A stretch of DNA of 64,000 nucleotides. Source: Aerococcaceae bacterium DSM 111022. GTDB lineage: Bacteria > Bacillota > Bacilli > Lactobacillales > Aerococcaceae. The notes under the pieces were generated by a model that saw nothing but the letters and a program-made list of their open reading frames with translations, was not told the origin of the DNA and ran no database searches. Made by a program: the position numbers and the translations under genes. The stretch is from contig JACBXO010000002.1 in assembly GCA_015863195.1 (NCBI GenBank), positions 186,001 to 250,000 of the forward strand, given 5' to 3'. This document shows positions 45,181 to 52,267 of this stretch, in pieces. Numbering within the stretch: the stretch's first letter is position 1; each line of letters starts with the position of its first letter.

Positions 45181-45243
45181 ATATTTTAATTTGACTAGTG
45201 GTTTAATCATGCTAGCTAAAAATTAAAACTGTTTGAGAACTTA

Positions 45244-45413
45244 GCATATCAAAGTGACAAGTAGCATGAATGCGCCGTGAAATTCGGATGGCTACTGTAT
45301 AGAAGCTGTGCGCGCAGAGCAAGCTACAGATTCATAAGTAGCCAAGTCTGAAGCCCTTCAGGCGAAAGACGGTCCCACAGCTTCAATGAATGCCACTTGT
45401 CTCGCAGATATGC
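45244..45413. repeat. P2: uninterrupted P element
   Basis: 170 bp with ends GCATATC..GTGACAAG / CTTGTC..GATATGC. The inner stem is TGGCTAC/GTAGCCA where P1 has CCTACC/GGTGGG, and the short hairpin is AAGCCC-TTCA-GGC. Stem sequence differs from P1 but pairing is kept. Confidence 0.85.
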
Positions 45414-45544
45414 GATTCCATCACAACCCCACCCGATTACTACAATTAATCAACTTCAAAGACCAATACTCATTCAAATACGGCCACATAAAAGCGTGGG
45501 AATTTTGTTTTTAATCAGACTCGCATAGAATCAACCAACAATTG

Positions 45545-45715
45545 AATTTGCGCAGTACAGCCATAATTTTCCCGTGGAACTCTAAGGACTTTTGGCGTAG
45601 CGTAGAATACCTTTGCGCAACGCGCTTAGGTATTCTCTAGCCAAAAAGGTCCGAAATAGCGAAGCTATGTAGGCCGGTCCCCACGGAGAAAATTATGAGC
45701 TGTATGCAGCAAATT
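45545..45715. repeat. Q2: uninterrupted Q element (opposite orientation)
   Basis: 171 bp. Ends AATTTGCGCAGTACAGCC / GAGCTGTATGCAGCAAATT. Inner stem GAATACCT/AGGTATTC and hairpin ATAGC/GCTAT. It provides the intact form into which the S elements of Q1 and Q3 are inserted (ACGCTACGCC at the site). Confidence 0.88.
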
Positions 45716-45777
45716 CCCATGCCAACAATGAAAAGCCCATTCCTTGCAGAAACGCAGACAACCAACTTAATTGTTAA

Positions 45778-45818
45778 AAACAAAAATCCCTTTCGTAGTC
45801 ATAAACTACAAAAGGGAA
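45778..45818 (-). terminator. Terminator of the fmt-pknB operon
   Basis: Minus strand TCCCTTTTGTAG / CTACGAAAGGGA around TTTATGA, followed by TTTTTG. It lies about 80 bases after the pknB stop. Confidence 0.9.
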
Positions 45819-45895
45819 TGGATTTGTTTGTCGTCCCTCAAGCAGATTATATAGTATAATCATACCTCAAAAAGGGAGAACTGACTAGTTAAACG

Positions 45896-47890
45896 TTACT
45901 GCGGATAAACCTCATTACTCTCCGCAACCACCGAACCATCACGCAGCACACGGTACTGCCCCAACGCATTCGACGGAATAAAAAGATCAATTAAAATTGT
46001 TTGCGACTCAGTGATTTCAAACTCCTCAGCAACCTCATTAATATTGTTGTTAGCGTCAGAAATGAAAACTTGAATCGTATTTGGTAAAGGATTTTCCTCA
46101 TTCACATCAGACGGCGCATAATTTGGCACATATTCAATGTAAACTTCCTCCTGAACCGACTGCATTTCAGCATCCTCAGGCCCCTGTGAAACCACTACCG
46201 TAATAGTGTCACCCGGTGAAAGTGGCGTCCCCGCTTCTGGATCTTGACTGACAATTTGGCCTTCAGGAATATAGTCATTATAAGCATAACTTTCCTCAAC
46301 AATTAAACCAAATGCCTCCGCAAAACTATACACCATATCGAGCGATAAATTGTAATAATCACCCATATTTGATGAAGATGCACTTGACCCGACCGTTAAA
46401 GTAATCGCAGATTGACTTGGCACCAATTCCGTGCCCGAAGGTATACTTTGCCCTAAAATAACGCCTTCTAAAGAAGGGTCGTCGGTCCACATGTCGCGGC
46501 GCTCGACGATGAAGCCGGTGTCAGTTAACAAGCGGCGAATGCGCTCGTAGGATTGGCCGACATAGTCGCTAACCATCACTTGTTGCTTACCGCGACTGAC
46601 GATTAAATCGACAGTTGAGTTGCGCTCTAAACGTGAACCTGATTCAGGATTCGTCTCGATCACTTCGCCCTCCGGCACCGTTTCGTCCCAATTTGGCGTC
46701 ACATTGCCGATGCTTAGCGCGTCCTCTTCCAACGCACTCACAGCCTCTTCTTGCGTCATGCCCGACACATCAGGGATGGACGTGTATCTGATAAAAGTAT
46801 TGTAGCCTAAAATAGCAGCAGCTCCGATTAAAAATAGGACTAGGAATCCAATAACCGGGCGCAGCCAACGGCGACTCTTTTTCGTCTTATTGACCGGAAA
46901 GACCGTGTCATAAGTATTGTAAATATCGTCATCCAACGCTTTAGGTTTTGGCGGTTGATTTTCAATCACTGATTGATTATGAACTGGTTGCGTTGGTTGA
47001 ATTGGACGTAAGACCATTGTCTCATCGCGTTCGCTTGAAGGAACAAAAATGGGTTCATTCATACGTGTGGCGCTCAGTGACGTTGTTAGATCATTCAACA
47101 TATCTTGCACCGTTTCATAACGGTCAGATGGTTCTTTAGCGGTTGCTTTAAGAACCACATTTTCTAAACTTTGTGGGACATAATCCAGTTTTTCACGAAT
47201 TTTCGGGAAAGGTTCTTGGAAATGTTTTAAAGCAACTGAAACCGCTGATTCGCCGTCATAAGGCACTGAACCGGTAATCAATTCATAAAGGACAACCCCT
47301 AAAGCATAAATATCTGATTTAGTTGTTGCGTTATTACCACGCGCTTGTTCCGGTGATAAATAATGCACTGAACCTAGTAGCGTATTTGTTTGGGTAATTG
47401 ACGTATCGGTTAAGGCAATCGCGATACCGAAGTCTGTCATTTTTGCTTTATTGTCTTTTGTCAGTAAAATATTTTGCGGTTTAATATCGCGGTGAATAAT
47501 ATTACTACGGTGAGCTAAATCAATCGCTGAAAGGATTTGGCTCATAATATTAACCGATAATTCTAGAGAAATCGGTGATTTTTCACGGATAAATGATTTT
47601 AAATCCGTTCCATTAACATATTCCATCACAATATATTGTTGGCCGTCTTCTTCGTCAACATCATATACTTCAACAATATTATGATGTAACAATTGACTCG
47701 CTGACATCGCTTCACGCTGGAAACGACGGATTGCGTCTTTGTCATCTTGGAAGTCATAGCGCAATAATTTCACAGCTACTTGACGATCTAAAATTAAATC
47801 ATCGGCTAAGAAAACATTGGCCATACCACCTTGACCGATTGGACGAATTATTTTGTAACGGCTAGATAATTTCTCGCCTAGTTCTACCAT
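45896..47890 (-). CDS. prkC: PASTA-domain Ser/Thr protein kinase PknB/PrkC/Stk1
   Basis: A 664-residue membrane kinase. The kinase domain (10-270) has GQGGMANVF, Lys41, HRDIKPQN (133-140), DFG (153-155) and SPEQARG. A single membrane segment is near 340-362 (VIGFLVLFLIGAAAILGY). Three PASTA domains follow, beginning near SIPDVSG, MVSDYVG and MGDYYN, and a C-terminal domain of about 80 residues rich in N and E. It senses peptidoglycan fragments and controls wall growth. It overlaps stp by one base. Confidence 0.96.
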   Translation of the reverse strand: MVELGEKLSSRYKIIRPIGQGGMANVFLADDLILDRQVAVKLLRYDFQDDKDAIRRFQREAMSASQLLHHNIVEVYDVDEEDGQQYIVMEYVNGTDLKSFIREKSPISLELSVNIMSQILSAIDLAHRSNIIHRDIKPQNILLTKDNKAKMTDFGIAIALTDTSITQTNTLLGSVHYLSPEQARGNNATTKSDIYALGVVLYELITGSVPYDGESAVSVALKHFQEPFPKIREKLDYVPQSLENVVLKATAKEPSDRYETVQDMLNDLTTSLSATRMNEPIFVPSSERDETMVLRPIQPTQPVHNQSVIENQPPKPKALDDDIYNTYDTVFPVNKTKKSRRWLRPVIGFLVLFLIGAAAILGYNTFIRYTSIPDVSGMTQEEAVSALEEDALSIGNVTPNWDETVPEGEVIETNPESGSRLERNSTVDLIVSRGKQQVMVSDYVGQSYERIRRLLTDTGFIVERRDMWTDDPSLEGVILGQSIPSGTELVPSQSAITLTVGSSASSSNMGDYYNLSLDMVYSFAEAFGLIVEESYAYNDYIPEGQIVSQDPEAGTPLSPGDTITVVVSQGPEDAEMQSVQEEVYIEYVPNYAPSDVNEENPLPNTIQVFISDANNNINEVAEEFEITESQTILIDLFIPSNALGQYRVLRDGSVVAESNEVYPQ

Positions 47891-48645
47891 TACTCATCGC
47901 CCCCTTGCTGCGTTTGTAATTTTTCACTTAAAATAAGTGTAATATTGTCAGATCCTCCAGCATCATTAGCGGCATTGATTAAATCTTGCCCTAATGTATC
48001 GAGGTCTTGATAATTTTTAAAGTAATCTAATAATTGGTCACGAGAAACCATATTTGTCAGTCCGTCCGAACATAACATTAATACGTCAAACTCATCTTTA
48101 TTGACCGATAGAAAATCAGGTGAAACATCGGGTGTTCCCCCAATAGATTGTGTCACCACATTACGTTGCGGGTGAACTTCACCTTCTTGTTTTGTGATTT
48201 CACCGGATTGAATTAAAATATTCACTAAAGAATGATCTTCAGTTAATTGCACTAATTCATCTTGAAAGAAACGGTATGCTCGGCTATCCCCAACATATCC
48301 AATCCATAATTGGTCTTCTAAAACCACCGTCACAACTAAAGTTGTGCTCATGCCTGACCATTCAGGACGTTTAAGTGATTCTTCAAAAATATAAGCATTT
48401 ACCGCTTCAATATTTTGATTCAACCATTCTTGTGTTGTCTCAGTATTTAAAGCGTCCGCTATTTCTTGAAAACGTTCGCCCAAAAACTGAGTTGTCATCT
48501 CGCTAGCCACGTCACCAGCCTTATTTCCACCGACGCCGTCACAGAGGACAAATAAACTTTGCCCAAACTGATTCTCAAACACATCCGCATAGTCTTGATT
48601 GCTAGACCTTCTCTTTCCGATATTTGAGTTAACGGTTACCTTCAT
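47890..48645 (-). CDS. stp: PP2C-type protein phosphatase Stp/PrpC
   Basis: A 251-residue PPM phosphatase. The metal-binding motifs are QDYADVF, LCDGVGGNKAGDVAS, VGDSRAYR, LCSDGLTNMV and DNITLIL. It removes the phosphates added by PrkC. It is encoded between rsmB (12 bases) and prkC (overlap), the usual kinase-phosphatase pair of Firmicutes. Confidence 0.96.
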   Translation of the reverse strand: MKVTVNSNIGKRRSSNQDYADVFENQFGQSLFVLCDGVGGNKAGDVASEMTTQFLGERFQEIADALNTETTQEWLNQNIEAVNAYIFEESLKRPEWSGMSTTLVVTVVLEDQLWIGYVGDSRAYRFFQDELVQLTEDHSLVNILIQSGEITKQEGEVHPQRNVVTQSIGGTPDVSPDFLSVNKDEFDVLMLCSDGLTNMVSRDQLLDYFKNYQDLDTLGQDLINAANDAGGSDNITLILSEKLQTQQGGDE

Positions 48646-48657
48646 TGAGTCACCTCA

Positions 48658-50022
48658 TCATTTAACTTTCTTTTCCATTCGAGCAATAAAGAAACCATCC
48701 GTCATAAATTCATCCGGCCATACTCGCACATGACCCTTCTTGGTGATTATATTCGGGTTACTCACTTCATCACTAGAAATTGGTTTATTTATAAAATCCG
48801 ACTGCCCTTCTAAAAAGTCCTGCAGTAAAAATTCATTTTCTTCTATTGTAATTGTACACGTGCTATAAATCAAGATGCCATTGTCCTTTAAATACGGCGC
48901 CACATTGTCAAGAATCGCTAACTGAATGTCTTTTAAGGCATTTATATCCGCCATACTTTTCTCATATTTTATTTCCGGTTTACGACGCATCAGCCCTAAC
49001 CCCGAACAAGGCGCATCAACATAAATGACGTCATACTTTGTTTCTTCTTCAGGCTGGAAAGTTGTGGCATCAGCCACATGAGTCATGACGATATCATTCA
49101 ACTGCATACGCTCAGCGTGTTCAGCCACTTTGGCTAATTTCGCTTTGGATATATCTAATGCATCAAGATGACCGCCAGGGATCATTTGCGCGATATGCGT
49201 TGCTTTCCCACCAGGTGCGCTACACGCATCCAGTGCGACTTGGTTTTCTTTTGGTAATCCAAGCGGGGCAACTAACATCGATGACTCATCTTGAACCGTA
49301 ATTTTCCCGTCAATAAAAGCAGCGGAATCAACGATATTTCCGGATAAGACACGAATCGCATAAGGTGATAAAACACCTTCGGAAACATTATAACCTTCAT
49401 CTTGTAATTCTTCGATAATTTTGGCACGGTCTTCTGGTTTCCCATTAATACGTGCCGATACAAATGGACGTTCGATTAAGCTTTCTAAAATAGCAATCGT
49501 CTTTTCTTCTTCTACCATTTCTAAGAGATATTCAACGATCCATTTTTCTATTGAATAATGGGTTGATAAATAATCTGTTTTATCTTGAATGTCAGATGTT
49601 TTCGGCAGACCTTGGCGTTGGATATTTCTAAGAATGGCATTGACAAAATTTCCGAGTCCTTGGTGTCCATTTGTTTTGGCGATCGTTACGGCTTCATTAA
49701 TAATCGCATGCTCTGGTATACGGTCCAACTCAGTCATCTGATAAACCGATAATCGGAGTAAGGTCATGATCCAATCGTCTATTTTCTTCCCCTTAATAAA
49801 AGGGTTTAAATAATAATCGAGGCGGTAGCGTAATTGTGTGACGCCGTAAACCATTTGGACGAGTAATTGGTTGTCTAGGGTTGAGAGTGGTGATTCTTTT
49901 AGGAAGTCGTTTAATAAGACATTTGAGTAGCCTTGATTGTGTTCGATTTCGTCTAAAATAAGTAAGGCTTGGAAACGGACGTTTTTGGCTAATTGTTTTT
50001 TGCTTCGTTGTTTTACTTTCAT
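48658..50022 (-). CDS. rsmB: 16S rRNA (cytosine967-C5)-methyltransferase RsmB
   Basis: A 454-residue protein. The N-terminal NusB-like domain (about 10-145) is followed by a SAM-dependent methyltransferase with DACSAPGGKATH, DALDISKAKL, VDAPCSGLGLMRRKPEIKY and the catalytic STCTITIEENE. It methylates C967 of 16S rRNA. It is separated by one base from fmt, so the two are co-translated. Confidence 0.96.
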   Translation of the reverse strand: MKVKQRSKKQLAKNVRFQALLILDEIEHNQGYSNVLLNDFLKESPLSTLDNQLLVQMVYGVTQLRYRLDYYLNPFIKGKKIDDWIMTLLRLSVYQMTELDRIPEHAIINEAVTIAKTNGHQGLGNFVNAILRNIQRQGLPKTSDIQDKTDYLSTHYSIEKWIVEYLLEMVEEEKTIAILESLIERPFVSARINGKPEDRAKIIEELQDEGYNVSEGVLSPYAIRVLSGNIVDSAAFIDGKITVQDESSMLVAPLGLPKENQVALDACSAPGGKATHIAQMIPGGHLDALDISKAKLAKVAEHAERMQLNDIVMTHVADATTFQPEEETKYDVIYVDAPCSGLGLMRRKPEIKYEKSMADINALKDIQLAILDNVAPYLKDNGILIYSTCTITIEENEFLLQDFLEGQSDFINKPISSDEVSNPNIITKKGHVRVWPDEFMTDGFFIARMEKKVK

Positions 50023-50023
50023 A

Positions 50024-50983
50024 TTATTCCTTCACTTCGAACTGTTGTCCGATAATTTCTTCGGGTTTGACCCCGTTTAAATAGTCTTTGACAAGCATCG
50101 CTTTTTTTCCTGATTCTTGCCATTTTTCGATTTGGTAAGCTGTGTCTTCTCCAGCTTGAACCGTCAACACGCCATTACTAGCTTCGATGATTGTTCCTGC
50201 CGGTTGGCCGCTATTAATTTTCCCTTCGGCTGGTTGGCCTTGAACAATTTTCGTGCGTTTATCGTCCAACCAAGTGTAAGTCGTTGGGAATGGGCGAAAA
50301 GCGCGGACATGCTGGTCAATTTGTGTGGCTGTTTGGTGCCAATTGACTTGTTCTTGTTCGCGGGGAATCGTTGGTGAAAATGTCACTTGTTCCTCGTCTT
50401 GTGACCACGGTTTGATATTGCCTTCGAAAATATTTGGTAATTCTTCCAGTAATAAATCGCGGCCAATATCAGCTAGACGTAGGAATAAGTCACCAACGTC
50501 ATCGGTTTTAGAAATCGGCGTTTTCGCTTGGGCGATAATGTCGCCGGCATCCATTTTCTTTGTCATATAGATCAGTGAAATGCCCGTCTCCTCTTCGCCT
50601 TCCCAAATCGCATAATGAATCGGCGCCCCACCGCGGTATTTCGGTAAGAGTGACGCGTGGACATTGATGGCTTTATGTTTTGGCGCATTGATTAATTTTG
50701 TTGGTACGAATTGGCCATAAGCGGCTGTGATAATAATATCCGCTTCAAGGTCGATTAATTTTTGTACTTCGTCTGACCCAGAAATTTTTTCGGGTTGGTA
50801 AACGGGAATGCCGTGTTCAACTGCTAGTTGTTTGACAGGTGGTGCTGTTAGGACGCGTTTTCTGCCGACTGGGCGGTCTGGTTGTGTGACTGCGGCAACG
50901 ATGTCATATTTGTTTTCGTTGATGAGGCCTTCGAGTATCGTCCGTGCAAAGTCGGGTGTGCCCATAAATATAATTTTTTCCAT
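50024..50983 (-). CDS. fmt: Methionyl-tRNA formyltransferase
   Basis: A 319-residue Fmt. It has IIFMGTPDFARTILEGL, AVTQPDRPVGRKR, the formyl-transfer site NVHASLLPKYRGGAPIHYAI and DAGDIIAQ, with a C-terminal OB-like domain. It formylates initiator Met-tRNA. The def gene that normally precedes it in B. subtilis is absent here. Its ATG (AAAGGAG upstream) is 34 bases from the Q3 element. Confidence 0.97.
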   Translation of the reverse strand: MEKIIFMGTPDFARTILEGLINENKYDIVAAVTQPDRPVGRKRVLTAPPVKQLAVEHGIPVYQPEKISGSDEVQKLIDLEADIIITAAYGQFVPTKLINAPKHKAINVHASLLPKYRGGAPIHYAIWEGEEETGISLIYMTKKMDAGDIIAQAKTPISKTDDVGDLFLRLADIGRDLLLEELPNIFEGNIKPWSQDEEQVTFSPTIPREQEQVNWHQTATQIDQHVRAFRPFPTTYTWLDDKRTKIVQGQPAEGKINSGQPAGTIIEASNGVLTVQAGEDTAYQIEKWQESGKKAMLVKDYLNGVKPEEIIGQQFEVKE

Positions 50984-51017
50984 GAAATGCTCCTTTAAGT
51001 GATTTAGTTCTGTTTAA

Positions 51018-51303
51018 AATTTGCTTCATACAGCTCATAATTTTCTCCGTGGGGACGCCTCAATAACCTTACGGTTATCTCGGACTATTTTGGCTAGAGT
51101 ATTTCTAAGTGCTTCGCACAAGAAATACTACGCTTGTCCTATCATGTGAAATTAAGCTATAGTTATCAAGATTTGTATTCGCTCAATGAACTAGATTTAT
51201 ATCGCATGTAAGTCTGTAATCTAGCTAAAGCTAGAACAGACTCAGCAGCTACGCCAAAATCCCTTGTTTTCCACGGGAAAATTATGCCTGTATTGCGCAA
51301 ATT
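51018..51303. mobile_element. Q3: Q element split by one S element
   Basis: Ends AATTTGCTTCATACAGC / CCTGTATTGCGCAAATT. Hairpin ATAACC/GGTTAT replaces ATAGCC/GGCTAT of Q1, so pairing is kept. S3 is inserted at the same site as in Q1. It lies in the leader of fmt, in the same orientation relative to that gene as Q1 to rsgA. Confidence 0.85.
51134..51247 (+). mobile_element. S3: S element inside Q3
   Basis: 114 bp, TTGTCCTATC ... CTCAGCA, nearly identical to S1. Left junction ACTACGC, right junction GCTACGCC; intact Q2 reads TACGCTACGCC, so GC is present on both sides. Confidence 0.88.
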
Positions 51304-51309
51304 ATTAGT

Positions 51310-51587
51310 TACGTTGGTTAATTAGGTGTTGGTTTTATAAAAATAATTACATTTATTCTTTTATTATATGTTGTCTTGGGATATTGTTGGTAGCAATATC
51401 TATATATTTATTGAATAATTCTAGTTTGTATTTCAAAAATTATTTGGTTACATTAGATAATTTGGTTCTAGTTTAATAAAAATAATTACATTTATTCTTT
51501 TATTATCAATTGAGTTGGGACATTGTTGGTAGCAATATCTTTGATTTCAACTCTGTTGATCTGTTTTTGTTTGATTTTGGTTTTAAA
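51310..51587. repeat. 139-bp direct duplication, two copies
   Basis: ATAAAAATAATTACATTTAT begins at 51337 and again at 51476. Both copies end with a hairpin around TTGTTGGTAGCAATAT (first copy GATATTG/CAATATC). No open frame. It lies next to Q3. Confidence 0.7.
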
Positions 51588-51615
51588 ATGTTGCTTTAAT
51601 AATTGATATGCGGTG

Positions 51616-51715
51616 GTCAATTTCTTTGGAAATTGACTTCATCTTTTGGGTGGAGACTTTTAGGCTTTGGCCTAAAAGTTCCTTTATTTAATGTGGGAGT
51701 CGCGGGAGCGACTCC
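51616..51715. repeat. Hairpin-cluster element HC5 (H4-H2-H1)
   Basis: GTCAATTTC/GAAATTGAC (51616-51637), ACTTTTAGGC/GCCTAAAAGT (51656-51679) and GGAGTCGC/GCGACTCC (51696-51715). Same order and orientation as HC3. Confidence 0.85.
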
Positions 51716-51942
51716 TTCTTTTTGATCCCATTGTTTGTGCTGATATAATTGTTCAGCTTTTTAATAGTAGACAACTGCTTAGTTATATCTTTTACTGAAG
51801 ACGTGTGTCTTCTATAATTATACTCTAAAATTAGTGTGCCGAAAAATGATTTATGACTGATAATGCTTCGAGTTGGTGCATTAATTACTAATTTTGTTTG
51901 CTGATGCAACGATGTGATGCATCAATTCGGATATTTTAGTAA
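51716..51942. other. Spacer between HC5 and array G
   Basis: About 230 bases with no convincing gene. It has an AGACGTGTGTCT palindrome near 51799 and a stretch of GATGCAACGATGTGATGCATC near 51903-51923 that is a loose inverted repeat. Confidence 0.35.
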
Positions 51943-52240
51943 CCATTGCAGATTTTATGCAATCAGCACAACTACTCAGGCCGCCATTGCTAAATTTTTG
52001 CAATCAGCTCCACTCCTCAGGACTCCATTGCTGAATTTATGCAATGGGAGCCCTAATTCAGACCGCCATTGCTGAATTTATGCAATCAGCATCCCTATTC
52101 AGACCGCCATTGCAGAATAATTACAATGAGCACTCTAATTCATGCCTCCATTGCAGATTTTATGCAATCAGCTCCCCTATTCAGACCGCCATTGCAGTAT
52201 TTCTGCAATCAGCGTCCTAAACAAAACTTTCATCGCAGAT
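51943..52240. repeat. Array G: eight 41-bp dyad units
   Basis: CCATTGC starts at 51943, 51984, 52025, 52066, 52107, 52148, 52189 and (TCATCGC) 52230, exactly 41 bp apart throughout. Each unit has ATTGC and GCAAT facing across 9 bases (ATTGCAGATTTTATGCAAT). It ends 28 bases before the stop of priA. Confidence 0.92.
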
Positions 52241-52267
52241 TCTTCACCAAGATCACTCTGCCACATC

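Noticed and set aside
51943-52240. CRISPR array candidate (regular 41-bp repeat)
   Set aside because: The whole unit repeats, with no variable spacers, and there are no cas genes. The same applies to the 51-bp arrays.
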